Counted from the stretch's first letter, positions 34,738 to 44,466 are shown. The stretch is 64,000 bases of DNA from CAYOHP01 sp964403795 [NCBI: uncultured bacterium] (GCA_964403795.1 CAYOHP010000016.1:15669-79668); one strand, 5' to 3'. Notes: generated from the sequence alone by a model not told the origin. Program-made: numbers and translations.

Positions 34738-37152
34738 CTAGCGTCCTGGGGCCTCTCCCAGCCTCGCCAGGGCTTCGAGGTGGGCGTAGGCGTGGGCCGG
34801 ATCCCGGTAGCGGACCTCCAGGAAGCCGATCCCGCCGGCCCGGAAAGGTGAGGCCAGCTGCAGGTGTTCCCCCACCTGCGGGTAGGTCTTGAGGCGCTCC
34901 ACCATGGATCGGATCAGGCCCGGGTCCAGGCCGACCCGGCTGGTGGCATGGCCGAGCCCGATGGCCAGGTTGAGGTCGAGCCAGCGCAACACCCGGGCGG
35001 AGAGCTCCGGCTCGCCCAGGACCGCCCGCAGGTAGGTGGCCGAGGCCCCGAAGAGGTCCCGGTCCTCCAGGGAGAGGACCAGGAGCCCGAGGGTGGCGGA
35101 TTCCCAGCGACTGCGGGCGGCCGCTCCCTGCGGCAAGCGTCCGCCTCCCGCCACCGTCAGTCGGCCGCGGCGCAGCGCCCGGAACCGGGCCAGTTGGGCC
35201 TGGTCCCGGACCCGGCTCCAGAGCTGGACCGCCTGCTCCCGCTCGATGGCCGAGGCGACCTGCGAGAGCACCGGGGAGGACTCGACGGGTCCCCCCACGA
35301 GGACTTCGACCGGCTCTCGGAGCAGACTTCCCGAGAGCACCACCGAGACCTCCTTGCCGGTGACCAGGGCGAAGATGGCGGCCAGCTCCTCGTCACCCGG
35401 GTCCTGGCGTAGCGCCTCGCCGGCGGCCAGGCAGGCCGCCCGGAACTCGTCGATGGGCTCCCGGATCCAGGCTTCGAAGGCTTCCCGGAGCCGAGCACTG
35501 GGGGAGGACTCGTGGCTGAGCGAGGCCAGGGACAGGACCGGCAGCAGGGTGCTCGGCAGGTGGGCGAGCGCCTTGGGGAGCCGATCGGAGAGTCCGGCGC
35601 GGGAGCGCTCGGCGAGCAGGGTCATGGTGCGGGCCAGGAGCTCGAGGGCGAGCGCCCGCCAGCCGGAGCTCGGTCCGGTCACGGTGAAGACCTGCTGGTC
35701 CCGGGCCAGCAGGTCGAGCAGGATCGCCGGGGTGGGCCGCGCCTTGGGGTCCGGCTCCGCGATCCAGGCAGCCGGGAAGAAGGGACGGGGCAGGCTCTCC
35801 TCGGCGAAGCGGGCATCGGCCTTGCGGAGCGGCTCCCGGACCTCCTCCGGGATCCTCCCTCCGTCGGCCAGGTGCTTCCGGACCAGCGAGACCGAAGGCA
35901 GGTGGCGGTAGCGCACCTGGGTCAGCCAGGGATCGGGGTCCAGGGCCGAGGGAAGGTGGTCCCCGGCGTCGTCGCCCTCCCGGAGCCCTCCTTCGGGGTC
36001 CAGCCGGGCCCCGGCCAGGCGGTCCAGCTCCTCGATGGCGCGGACCCCGAGCTCCGCGATGAGCGCAGGAGGAGCCGGCCTCGGGGGCTGGGATTCGGAG
36101 GGCGGGGAGGGGGCCGGGGGCAAGGGACCGGGCCGACCCAGCCACGCCGCGGTGGCGGCCGCCGCCAGGCCCACCAGTCCGAAGGACGCGAAGGCGGCCC
36201 GGCGTCGCCGCCTCATCGTCGAGCCGCGGCGGGCAGCCTTCCTCGGGGTGATCTCGGCGCTGCTCACCACCGGACGAAGGGAGACGGTCTCCCGGGACTG
36301 GAGGGCCGGACGGGCCTCCTTGAGGGCCTCGAGGAGATCCCGGGAGAAGCGGGTGACGGAACGGGGGCGCAGGGCAGGGCTCGGGTGGAGGGCCAGGCGG
36401 AAGAGCGGGGTGAGGCGTCGGGCCAGCTCCGGCACCAGGCGCTGGAACCGCAGGGTCGAGTCGACCACCCTGAGCGCCAGGGTCTCGGCCGGGCTCGCCC
36501 CGGTGCGGGGAAGGTGGTCCTCGAGCAGCCAGAACCCGACGCAGGCCAGTGACCAGAGGTCGGAAGCCGGGGTGGGGGGAAGGCCCTTCAGCGCTTCCGG
36601 GGCCATGAACTCGGGGGTCCCGAAGATGGCGCCGCTGCCGGTGATGGTCATGCCGGGCCGGACCGGTCGGACCAGGCCGAAATCGAGGAGCCGGGCCCGG
36701 CCGTCGGGCTCGATCATGGCGTTGAGCGGCTTCACGTCGCGGTGGACCAGGCCCGCGTCGTGCAGCGCCTGGAGGCCCTCGGCCAGGTCGGCGAGCCAGG
36801 CCAGGGCCCGCTCGGGATCGGGAGGCGAGGCGTCCACCTCGTCGGCGAGGTTCCGGCCCGCGACCATCTCGTAGAGCAGGGCGAGGCGGCCCTCCTCGGC
36901 TCGGCACAGGCCCTGGAAGCGGGCCAGACGAGGGTGGCGGAGGTCCTGGAGCAGCGCCGACTCGCGGAGGATCCGGGCCTCGTCCTCGGGGCTCGGGGCG
37001 AGGTTCGAGACCTTGGCGGCCAGGTGCTCCCCGGACTGCTGATCCTCGACCTCCCAGACGGTCCCGAATCCGCCGCGACCTAGCTCCCGGATCCGCCGGT
37101 AGCGCTGGTCGAGGAGCGGGAGCTGGGCCAGGGCCCGGGGCGTGATCGCCAT
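34738..37152 (-). CDS. Membrane-anchored Ser/Thr protein kinase
   Basis: An 804-residue PknB-type kinase with intact catalytic residues: glycine loop GRGGFG (25-30), Lys47, HRDVKPLN (Asp139, Asn144) and DFG (Asp157-Gly159), followed by GTPEFMAPE. The kinase domain ends near 280. Residues about 314-319 are an Arg-rich stop, 320-339 a single transmembrane helix, then a Pro-rich linker and a roughly 430-residue extracytoplasmic, helix-rich region of no recognised family. The ATG at 37152 has a weak ribosome site; an ATG at 37182 is an alternative. It may be the last gene of the phospholipase D operon (80-bp gap). Signal sensed is unknown. Confidence 0.85.
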   Translation of the reverse strand: MAITPRALAQLPLLDQRYRRIRELGRGGFGTVWEVEDQQSGEHLAAKVSNLAPSPEDEARILRESALLQDLRHPRLARFQGLCRAEEGRLALLYEMVAGRNLADEVDASPPDPERALAWLADLAEGLQALHDAGLVHRDVKPLNAMIEPDGRARLLDFGLVRPVRPGMTITGSGAIFGTPEFMAPEALKGLPPTPASDLWSLACVGFWLLEDHLPRTGASPAETLALRVVDSTLRFQRLVPELARRLTPLFRLALHPSPALRPRSVTRFSRDLLEALKEARPALQSRETVSLRPVVSSAEITPRKAARRGSTMRRRRRAAFASFGLVGLAAAATAAWLGRPGPLPPAPSPPSESQPPRPAPPALIAELGVRAIEELDRLAGARLDPEGGLREGDDAGDHLPSALDPDPWLTQVRYRHLPSVSLVRKHLADGGRIPEEVREPLRKADARFAEESLPRPFFPAAWIAEPDPKARPTPAILLDLLARDQQVFTVTGPSSGWRALALELLARTMTLLAERSRAGLSDRLPKALAHLPSTLLPVLSLASLSHESSPSARLREAFEAWIREPIDEFRAACLAAGEALRQDPGDEELAAIFALVTGKEVSVVLSGSLLREPVEVLVGGPVESSPVLSQVASAIEREQAVQLWSRVRDQAQLARFRALRRGRLTVAGGGRLPQGAAARSRWESATLGLLVLSLEDRDLFGASATYLRAVLGEPELSARVLRWLDLNLAIGLGHATSRVGLDPGLIRSMVERLKTYPQVGEHLQLASPFRAGGIGFLEVRYRDPAHAYAHLEALARLGEAPGR

Positions 37153-37232
37153 GCCTGGAGCGTACAGGACGAGCCGGGGCATCCCCCAGGAGCCCCCGTG
37201 CGGCGGGAAGCCCGGACGGGACCGAGGGGCTC

Positions 37233-38771
37233 CTACACGAGTGGCCGGAGGAAGCGGAAGAAGCGGAAGAAGCGGATCCAGCCGGCGGCCTTGGCTTCTT
37301 CGTCGGGGCCGGGGCCGGCGACGGTCTCGACCACGCCGTCGGGGCGGACCCGGACGGTCCACTCGCGGCTCTCGGCGCAGTCCCGATCGATGCGCTCCCG
37401 CAGGCGGCGGGCCAGGGTGGAGGACTCGATCACCGCCATGCACTCGCCGTTGACGCTCTCGGAGAGCGGGTCGAGGTTGTAGGTGCCCACCGCCGCGATC
37501 CGGTCGTCGATCACGATGTTCTTGGCGTGGAGGCAGCGCTCCCCGGCGTAGACGAAGATCCGGAGGGTCGGCATGTCCCGCAGCAGCTTCTTCCAGTCCC
37601 GGAGGAAGAACGCCTGGGTGATCGGCTGGTTGGAGCTGACCGGACCGTTGGTATGCAGGGTGATCGCCACCCCCCGGTCCGAGGCCCGCTTCAGGGCTTC
37701 GTGGACCGGACGGGTCAACACCACGTACGGGTTCTGCAGGTGGATCGAGTGTTCGGCGGCATCCAGCAGCCGGACCATGTTCCCGGTGATCTCGTTCTTG
37801 GGCCGGCGGAAGGAGTGCTTGTCGAGGACCTTGGTGGGGAAGGCCCGGCGCCCGTGCCAGAGCCCTCGGGTGAAGCCCATGTATCCCTGGAGGTTCCGGT
37901 AGGCCGAGACCTCGTCCGAAAGGTCCCGGAGCGACCGGAGCGCCCCGCGGCTCGCCTCCTCGTCGTGGACGCCCCTGCCCAGCAGCCAGCGCTGCATCAC
38001 CCGCCGGGCGGTCTCGAGCTCGTCGAGGGCGTCCTCCTCGCCCCGGCCGCCCCGACTCCCGAGCTCCATGGCGCGGAGCCCGTGGAATTCCTCCTCGAAG
38101 GCGGTGCGGGCCTCGCCGGCGACCGCCGCGCTCTCCAGCAGCACGTCCGAGTCGCGGCGGGCGGTGGGATGGGTGGCGGGGTCGGCGAAGTAGTGCCAGC
38201 CGATGTTCCGACCCCCGGTGAGCACCCGCTTGCCGTCGACGAGCAGGATCTTGTCGTGGTTCGAGGCCACCAGCTCCCGGACGTCCCCGGGGAGCGAGAG
38301 CAAGGCCTGGTGGAAGGGATTGAAGACCCGGACCTCGACTCCGGGGAGGCTGGCCAGGCCGCGGAGCCAGGCGGTATGGAAGAGCTTGGTCAGGTGCTTC
38401 GAGCCGCGGCGGTCCACCATGAGGCGGACCTTGACGCCCTCCCGGGCCCGCTTGGCCAGCAGCCCCAGGAAGCTCTTCCCGAAGACGTCGTCGTCCACGA
38501 TGAAGTAGGTGGCGTCGATCGACTCCCGGGCGTTCTCCAGCAGGAACCATCGGATGTACCAGGCCTCGGCGTTGTCGTCGATCAGCCGGACCAGGGCGGG
38601 CTGGGGGGTCTCGCCCCCGGCGAGCTCCCGGAAGGCCGCGGCGGCCCGACCGGCAGGGGCCCGGCCCCCCTCGGCGGCCACCGGACCGGCGTCGTCGCCG
38701 GCGAGAGCGGCCCCGGCTGCCACCAGCAGGGCGAGGGCGGAGGCGAGGCGGGTTCGGAAGCTGCGGTTCAT
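37233..38771 (-). CDS. Secreted phospholipase D-like protein 1
   Basis: A 512-residue exported PLD-superfamily protein. The signal peptide spans residues 1-24. Two HKD motifs are intact: His172/Lys174/Asp179 (SNHDKILLVD) and His415/Lys417/Asp422 (LHAKNIVID), each followed by the usual GGRN and GTYNLDP. This bipartite layout matches cardiolipin synthase and secreted PLD enzymes that hydrolyse or transphosphatidylate phospholipids. It lies 54 bp downstream of a clear paralogue and shares its terminal FLRPLV. A possible 8-bp stem (37189-37196/37226-37233) overlaps its stop codon. Being exported, it more likely acts on periplasmic or external lipid than as a housekeeping cardiolipin synthase. Confidence 0.85.
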   Translation of the reverse strand: MNRSFRTRLASALALLVAAGAALAGDDAGPVAAEGGRAPAGRAAAAFRELAGGETPQPALVRLIDDNAEAWYIRWFLLENARESIDATYFIVDDDVFGKSFLGLLAKRAREGVKVRLMVDRRGSKHLTKLFHTAWLRGLASLPGVEVRVFNPFHQALLSLPGDVRELVASNHDKILLVDGKRVLTGGRNIGWHYFADPATHPTARRDSDVLLESAAVAGEARTAFEEEFHGLRAMELGSRGGRGEEDALDELETARRVMQRWLLGRGVHDEEASRGALRSLRDLSDEVSAYRNLQGYMGFTRGLWHGRRAFPTKVLDKHSFRRPKNEITGNMVRLLDAAEHSIHLQNPYVVLTRPVHEALKRASDRGVAITLHTNGPVSSNQPITQAFFLRDWKKLLRDMPTLRIFVYAGERCLHAKNIVIDDRIAAVGTYNLDPLSESVNGECMAVIESSTLARRLRERIDRDCAESREWTVRVRPDGVVETVAGPGPDEEAKAAGWIRFFRFFRFLRPLV

Positions 38772-38825
38772 CGTGGGGTCACCGAGGAGCAGAGAGTACC
38801 TGGAGCCCGGGGGCGGGCCGCCGCC

Positions 38826-40331
38826 TCACACCAACGGCCGGAGGAAGGCGAGCTTCGAGAGCAGCTTGATGACGGTCCCGGAGAAGCCTTCGAGATGGTC
38901 CTCGGGGCCGTGGATCCGCTCGATCACGCCGTCCTCCCGGACCTTGATCTGGAACTCGACCGAGTCCTTGACGTCGGCATCGATCTTGAGCCGGCAGCCC
39001 AGGGCGAACTCCGGCGAGTGCACCACCGCCATCACTTCGCTGTTGATGCCCTGGCTCATCGGGTCGAGGTTGTAGGTCCCGATGCTGGCCACCTGGTCGT
39101 CGACCACGAAGACCTTGGCATGCAGCTTCCGGTCGCCGTGGAAGGCGAAGACCCGGAGCTTGGGGATGTCCCGGAGCAGCTTCTTCCAGTCCCGGAGGAA
39201 GAACGCCTGGGTGATCAAGCTGTCGGTGGAGGCCGGGCTGTTGGTGTGGAGGGTGATCGAGACGCCCCGGTCGGAGGCCCGCTTCAGGCTCTCGAAGACC
39301 TCCTTGGTCATGATCACATAGGGGTTCTGGATGTGGATCGACTTCTCGGCGGCGTCGAACAGGGCCAGCATGTTGGCGGTGATGTCGTTCCTGGGATCGG
39401 CGAAGGAGTGCTTGTCGAGCACCTTGACCGGGTACTCCCGGCGGCCCTGCCAGACGTCCCGCTGGAAGGCGTCGTACCACTGCATCTTGGAGTTCTTCGC
39501 CACCTCCTCGGAGAGCTTCCCGAGGAGCTTCGACTTGGGGAAGTCCTCGGCCGAGTGGACGCCCATCCCGAGGATCCAGCGGCGCATCACGTGGTAGGCC
39601 ACGTCGAGTTCGAAACCCTCGTTCCCGTCGAACAGCCACTTCTTGGCGATCGAGTAGTTGGAGAGGCGCTCGAACTCCTCGGTGAAGGCCAGCGTCATCT
39701 CCTTGCCGATGGTGGAGCCCTTGATGAGCACGTCGGTGTCCCGGTAGCACTCGGGCATGTCGGCGGGATCCGCGAAGTAGCGGTCGGAGATGTTCCGGCC
39801 CCCGGTCACGGCCCACTCGGAGTCGGCCAGGATGATCTTGTCATGGTTGGAGGCGATCAGCTCCCGGACGTCCTTGGGCAGCTTGAAGAGATGCTTGTGC
39901 CAGGGGTTGAAGACCCGGATGTCGGCGCCCGCCTCATGGAGGTCCTGGAGGTATCCCTGCCCGGAGAAGCGCTTGGCCAGGCCGGCCGTGCCCCGGGCGT
40001 CGATCATGATCCGGACCTTGACGCCTTCCTTGATCTTCTTGTGGAGCAGTCCGAGCATCGACTTGCCGAAGATGTCCGGCTCCACGATGAAGTAGGTGAT
40101 GTCGAGGGACTTGGTGGCGTTCTCGATGACCAGCCACCGGGCGAACCAGGACTCCACGTTGTCGGTGAGCAGGCGCACCCGGGTCTGGTGCATGCCGGGG
40201 GCGGCCAGCTTCTCGAACTCCCCGGCCACCCGGCCGGTCGGCTCGGCGACCACGGACCCGCCGGCCCACAGGCACAGGGCCAAGGTGAGGAACTTTGCGA
40301 GGAGTCGGAGCCCACCCGTTCGGACCAGCAT
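38826..40331 (-). CDS. Secreted phospholipase D-like protein 2
   Basis: A 501-residue paralogue of the downstream protein. It has a signal peptide (residues about 8-29, ending VVAE) and two complete HKD motifs: His163/Lys165/Asp170 and His404/Lys406/Asp411. Conserved blocks common to both copies include VLDKHSF, QAFFLRDWKKLLRD and GTYNLDP. The central region (210-300) differs most, which probably sets substrate. It is the first gene of the pair and has the best sigma-70-like promoter in the window upstream. Tandem exported PLDs suggest envelope lipid remodelling or scavenging of external phospholipid; neither is proven by sequence. Confidence 0.85.
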   Translation of the reverse strand: MLVRTGGLRLLAKFLTLALCLWAGGSVVAEPTGRVAGEFEKLAAPGMHQTRVRLLTDNVESWFARWLVIENATKSLDITYFIVEPDIFGKSMLGLLHKKIKEGVKVRIMIDARGTAGLAKRFSGQGYLQDLHEAGADIRVFNPWHKHLFKLPKDVRELIASNHDKIILADSEWAVTGGRNISDRYFADPADMPECYRDTDVLIKGSTIGKEMTLAFTEEFERLSNYSIAKKWLFDGNEGFELDVAYHVMRRWILGMGVHSAEDFPKSKLLGKLSEEVAKNSKMQWYDAFQRDVWQGRREYPVKVLDKHSFADPRNDITANMLALFDAAEKSIHIQNPYVIMTKEVFESLKRASDRGVSITLHTNSPASTDSLITQAFFLRDWKKLLRDIPKLRVFAFHGDRKLHAKVFVVDDQVASIGTYNLDPMSQGINSEVMAVVHSPEFALGCRLKIDADVKDSVEFQIKVREDGVIERIHGPEDHLEGFSGTVIKLLSKLAFLRPLV

Positions 40332-40384
40332 CTTGCTCTCCCGTCACAACGGGGGAGGGTGGTCCCTCCTCCCGGCTTGCTTGC

Positions 40385-40412
40385 ACTCTAGGGACGGGGC
40401 AGGGATCGTCAA
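40385..40412 (-). promoter_or_regulatory. Promoter of the phospholipase D pair
   Basis: TTGACG (40412-40407), a 16-nt spacer and TAGAGT (40390-40385), followed by a 5' leader of about 47 nt to the ATG at 40331. Five of six and four of six bases match the sigma-70 consensus, unusual in DNA this GC-rich. Confidence 0.55.
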
Positions 40413-40423
40413 GGTCGCGGGGG

Positions 40424-40432
40424 TGCTAGATT
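40424..40432 (+). promoter_or_regulatory. Extended -10 element of the P5C dehydrogenase gene
   Basis: TGCTAGATT, with TAGATT as the -10 hexamer. Transcription would begin near 40439, just before the AGGAGG ribosome site (40444-40449) and the ATG at 40456. No -35 is apparent. It is back to back with the leftward promoter at 40385-40412. Confidence 0.4.
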
Positions 40433-40455
40433 CGAGCCCTACCAGGAGGCGCCGC

Positions 40456-42081
40456 ATGTCTTTCGCCGCGTTCGAGACCCCCCCTCCCGTCAACGAGCCG
40501 GTCCTGGGCTATGCCCCGGGCAGCCGGGAGCGATCCCTCCTGGAGGCCCGACTCCGTTCCATGCGGGAGGAGTCCCCCGAGATCCCCATGGTGATCGGGG
40601 GGAAGGCGGTCACCACCGGCGACCTACGGGAGGTCCGCGCCCCGCATGAGCACTCCCGGGTCCTGGGACGCTGGCATGCAGGGGGGGCCGAGCATGTGGC
40701 CCGGGCCGCCGATGCCGCCCGGGCCGCCCGGGGCTCCTGGGGGGAACTCGGCTTCGAGGAGCGGGCCGCGGTCTTCCTCCGGGCCGCCGACCTGCTGGCC
40801 GGGAGCCGGAGGGCGGACTTCAACGCCGCCACCATGCTCGGCCAGTCCAAGAGCTGCCACCAGTCGGAGATCGACGCCGCCTGCGAGCTGATCGACTTCT
40901 TCCGCTTCAACGTGGCCTTCGCCCGGGAGCTCTACGGGGAGCAGCCCCTGTCGGCGCCCGGGCAGTGGAACCGGCTCGAGTACCGGCCGCTCGACGGATT
41001 CGTGCTGGCGATCTCGCCGTTCAACTTCACTTCGATCGCGGCCAACATGGTGGCGGCCCCGGCCCTCATGGGCAATACCGTGATCTGGAAGCCGAGCGAC
41101 AAGGCCATGCTCTCGGCCCACGCCATCCTGGCCCTGCTGGAGGCCGCCGGGCTGCCCCCGGGGGTCATCAACATGGTGGCGGGCGACCCGGGTCCGGTGG
41201 TGGGCGCGGCCCTGGACCATCCCGACCTGGCCGGGATCACCTTCACCGGGTCTTCGGCGGTCATGAAGCAGCTCTGGCGCCGGGCCGGGGAGTCGATCGA
41301 CCGCTACCGCTGTTTCCCCCGGTTCGTGGGGGAGTGCGGCGGCAAGGATTTCGTGATGGTCCACGAGTCCGCCGACCCCGACGAGGTGGCCACCGCCCTG
41401 GTGCGGGGCGCCTTCGAGTACCAGGGCCAGAAGTGCTCGGCCGCCAGCCGGGCCTACCTCCCGACCAGCCTGTGGCCGGCGGTCAAGGAGCGCATGGCGG
41501 CCCAGCTCGCCTCGATCAAGGTGGGGCCGGTCGAGGACTTCTCGAACTTCGTGAACGCGGTGATCGCCAAGGACGCCCTGGAGCGTTGCCGGGGCTACAT
41601 CGAGCGGGCCCGGGACAGCACCTCGGCCAAGGTGGCCCTGGGCGGCACCGTCGACGACCGGACCGGCTGGTTCGTCCACCCCACCGTGATCGAGGCTTCC
41701 GACCCGCGCTGGGAGTCCATGGAGCAGGAGATCTTCGGCCCCGTGCTCACGGTCCATGCCTACGATCCGGCCCGCTGGCGGGAGACCCTCCAGCTCTGCG
41801 ACAAGACCTCGCCCTACGCCCTGACCGGCGCGGTCTTCGCCCGGGACCGGACGGTCATCGCCGAGGCGTCCAAGGCCCTCCGGTTCGCGGCCGGGAACTT
41901 CTACGTGAACGACAAGCCCACCGGGGCGGTGGTGGGCCAGCAGCCCTTCGGCGGTGCCCGCCTCTCCGGCACCAACGACAAGGCCGGCTCCAAGCTGAAC
42001 CTGATCCGCTGGGTCTCCCCCCGCACGATCAAGGAAACCTTCGAGCCGCCACGCGACTATCGCTACCCGTTTCTCGGCTGA
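40456..42081 (+). CDS. L-glutamate gamma-semialdehyde (P5C) dehydrogenase
   Basis: A 541-residue aldehyde dehydrogenase of the ALDH4/RocA type that oxidises glutamate-5-semialdehyde to glutamate with NAD, the second step of proline catabolism. Catalytic residues are Glu293 (GECGGKD) and Cys327 (QGQKCSAASR). Family signatures include ISPFNFTSIAANMVAAPALMGN, SDKAMLSAH and the C-terminal NDKPTGAVVGQQPFGGARLSGTNDKAGS. The N-terminal extension and length match mitochondrial ALDH4A1-like enzymes and not the fused PutA. No proline dehydrogenase (putA/prodh) lies nearby. An AGGAGG site seven bases before the ATG fixes the start. Confidence 0.93.
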   Translation: MSFAAFETPPPVNEPVLGYAPGSRERSLLEARLRSMREESPEIPMVIGGKAVTTGDLREVRAPHEHSRVLGRWHAGGAEHVARAADAARAARGSWGELGFEERAAVFLRAADLLAGSRRADFNAATMLGQSKSCHQSEIDAACELIDFFRFNVAFARELYGEQPLSAPGQWNRLEYRPLDGFVLAISPFNFTSIAANMVAAPALMGNTVIWKPSDKAMLSAHAILALLEAAGLPPGVINMVAGDPGPVVGAALDHPDLAGITFTGSSAVMKQLWRRAGESIDRYRCFPRFVGECGGKDFVMVHESADPDEVATALVRGAFEYQGQKCSAASRAYLPTSLWPAVKERMAAQLASIKVGPVEDFSNFVNAVIAKDALERCRGYIERARDSTSAKVALGGTVDDRTGWFVHPTVIEASDPRWESMEQEIFGPVLTVHAYDPARWRETLQLCDKTSPYALTGAVFARDRTVIAEASKALRFAAGNFYVNDKPTGAVVGQQPFGGARLSGTNDKAGSKLNLIRWVSPRTIKETFEPPRDYRYPFLG

Positions 42082-42198
42082 CCCGGACACCCCTTGGAGC
42101 CACTGCACCGCAGGGGGACCCGAGCCGGCGGCAGGACCCGGAGGTCCACCAATCCCGAACCGGCTCCCGTCCGGCGACACCCCGAGGTCCCAGGAGCG

Positions 42199-44466
42199 TC
42201 AGCCCAGGTCCTCGTCGACGGCGGTCGAGAGCCTCACCATCTCGCCGTCGTCGGGGAGGCCCTCCTCGAGGATGCGGCGGGCCAGCGGTCGCACCACCAT
42301 GCGTTCCAGCGCCTCGTCGAGGCCCCGGGCGCCGGTCGCCGGGGCGTAGCCCCGGGCCAGGATCCGCTCCCGCAGGTCCGGTGCCAGGACCACCCTTCCC
42401 GAGGTCAGCCCCAGGCGGCTCTCGAGCCGTCGGAGCTTCTGGTCCAGGATCTCGCCCATGGCGGCCTTGGTGAGCGGGTCGAAGGCCACGATGGCATTGA
42501 GCCGCCCCACCAGGGCATCGGAGAGGCCCGCCTTCATCACCCGGACCAGGCGCTCCCGCTCGCTCTGGAGTTCGTCCTCCTGGAAGCCCGGGGTGCGGGT
42601 CCCGGTGGCGCCGAGGTTCGAGGTGAGGATCACGATGCAGTGGCGCAGGTCGGCCTCGAGGCCCCGGGAGTCGACCATGCGGGCGGCATCGAAGGCCTCC
42701 AGGAACAGGTCCCGGACCGCCGGGTGGGCCCGGTCGAACTCGTCGAGCAGGAGGACCGCCGAGGGGGTCTCCCGGATCCTCCGGATCAGCCAGCCGCCCT
42801 TCTCGTGGCCGACGTACCCGGGTCCGGAGCCGAGCAGCCGGGTGGCGGCCCAGGCGTCGGTCAGGTCGGCCATGGCCACCCGGATCAGGCGCCGTTCGCT
42901 CCCGAAGAGGTGGGCCGCGATCTGGCGGGCGGTCTCGGTCTTCCCGACCCCGGTGGGACCGCAGAACAGGAGCACCGCGGCCGGGCGGTCCCGGTCCTTC
43001 AGGCCCGCCGAGTAGGGAGCCAACGCCCCCACCGCCTCGTCGATGGCCCGGTCCTGGCCCTTGATGGCGGCCCGGAGGCTGGTCTCCAGGCTCCGCATGC
43101 GCCGGGAGCCTTCCTGGCGGATGTGCTCGACCTCGCAGCCCAGCATCCCGGCGATCGCGAACTCGAGGTCGCCCCGCTCGGGCGGACGGCTGCGGGCCTC
43201 GGCCCGGGCCAGCGCCGAGTCCAGCAGCTCGATGGCCGAGAGCGGCAGGGCCTTGCCGGTGGGGAACTGCATGACGAGGCTGGTGGCGGTGTCGGCCAGG
43301 ATGGGGTCGATCCGGGCCTGGTAGTGGTCCTCCATGCGCCGGGCCGAGAGCCGCACCATGCGCCGGGCCACCGGGAGGCTCGGCTCCTCGACGTCGATCT
43401 TCACGATCCGGCTCTCGAGCCCCCGGTCCTCGGCCAGGAAGCGCTGGTACTCCCCGGGCGTCGTGGTCCCCAGGATCCTGAGCCGCCCCCGGGCCAGGTG
43501 TTCCCGGATGTACTGCTCGGCGCCCTTGGGATCGTCCTTGTGGGCCCCGGTCCCCGAGAGCAGGTGGACCTCGTCGATCACGATCCAGACCGGGGCCAGG
43601 GTCTCGGAGGCATGCACCAGCTTCTCCAGGAACTCCTCGATCCGTCCGATGATCCCGGCCTGGGCCCGGAACAGGTTGGCATCCAGCCGGAAGAGCCGGG
43701 TTCCCTGGAGTCGTCCGGGGACGTTGCCCTCGATCAGGCGGGAGGCGACGCCTTCGAGGATGGCGCTCTTGCCGACCCCGCTCGGTCCCACCAGGATGGG
43801 GTTGGGCCGGTGCAGCATCAGCATCGCTTCCAGGATCCGGTCCAGGATCGGCCCCCGCCCGTGGGCCGGGTTCAGCTCCTTGGCCCGGGCGTGGTCGGTC
43901 AGCTCGCCGCCCACCGAAGCCAGGAAGGCCTCGGCTTCCTCCTGGGCGCTCCTCGGCTTGTGGGAGGCCCGGGCCTGCTGGGACCTCGGGGTGGGGCAGC
44001 ATTCGGGGCAGTGGAAGGCCACGGCGGCGCGTCCCGGATCGGGAGGCGAGGGGACCCGGGCCGGAAGCAACCGGCCATCGTCCCATCGCACCGGGAGGTT
44101 CGGGTTCACCGGTGGGGTCACCGGGCGCTTGGCCCGGGAGGGTCGGGTCCGCTGCGAGGTGACCACCCGGGCCAGGTCCACCAGATCGACCTGGTCCCCG
44201 CCGCGGTCGGCCACCTGGGCGGCCAGGCGGCGCAGTATGGCCCGGATCGGGACCGGGTTCCCGGAAGGTTCGTCGGGCGGGTCGGCCTGGTCGAACCAAG
44301 CCATCGCCTCCCGGTCGTCGGTCAGGATGGCGGCGTCGAGGAGGGCCTGGTAGAGCTCGCCCCGGCTGGGTTGACGGGCGCTCCTGGACCGCCGGGCCTC
44401 TCGGTAGGCGGAGAGCAGGGCCTGGAACAGCGATCGGGAGAGCCGGGACTTGGGTCGGGGGCGCAT
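42199..44466 (-). CDS. Clp/HSP100-like double AAA+ ATPase with atypical N terminus
   Basis: A 755-residue protein with two AAA+ modules arranged as in ClpA/ClpB. D1 has Walker A GPSGVGKS (227-234) and Walker B WIVIDEVHLL; D2 has GPTGVGKT (about 503-510) and VLLLDEFDRA, then the SNLGA sensor. The usual Clp N domain is absent: residues 1-200 instead contain a basic helical segment, a Pro-rich linker and a small Cys cluster CPECC (153-157). No ClpB middle coiled coil is present and I see no IGF/IGL ClpP-docking loop. It is probably a substrate-specific unfoldase or disaggregase. GTG at 44469 is directly before the ATG and could also serve. No protease gene adjoins it. Confidence 0.82.
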   Translation of the reverse strand: MRPRPKSRLSRSLFQALLSAYREARRSRSARQPSRGELYQALLDAAILTDDREAMAWFDQADPPDEPSGNPVPIRAILRRLAAQVADRGGDQVDLVDLARVVTSQRTRPSRAKRPVTPPVNPNLPVRWDDGRLLPARVPSPPDPGRAAVAFHCPECCPTPRSQQARASHKPRSAQEEAEAFLASVGGELTDHARAKELNPAHGRGPILDRILEAMLMLHRPNPILVGPSGVGKSAILEGVASRLIEGNVPGRLQGTRLFRLDANLFRAQAGIIGRIEEFLEKLVHASETLAPVWIVIDEVHLLSGTGAHKDDPKGAEQYIREHLARGRLRILGTTTPGEYQRFLAEDRGLESRIVKIDVEEPSLPVARRMVRLSARRMEDHYQARIDPILADTATSLVMQFPTGKALPLSAIELLDSALARAEARSRPPERGDLEFAIAGMLGCEVEHIRQEGSRRMRSLETSLRAAIKGQDRAIDEAVGALAPYSAGLKDRDRPAAVLLFCGPTGVGKTETARQIAAHLFGSERRLIRVAMADLTDAWAATRLLGSGPGYVGHEKGGWLIRRIRETPSAVLLLDEFDRAHPAVRDLFLEAFDAARMVDSRGLEADLRHCIVILTSNLGATGTRTPGFQEDELQSERERLVRVMKAGLSDALVGRLNAIVAFDPLTKAAMGEILDQKLRRLESRLGLTSGRVVLAPDLRERILARGYAPATGARGLDEALERMVVRPLARRILEEGLPDDGEMVRLSTAVDEDLG

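Noticed and set aside
37153-38550. Extension of the Ser/Thr kinase frame through the first phospholipase D gene
   Set aside because: The extension is an off-frame read of the HKD protein; the kinase glycine loop begins near residue 25 from ATG 37152.
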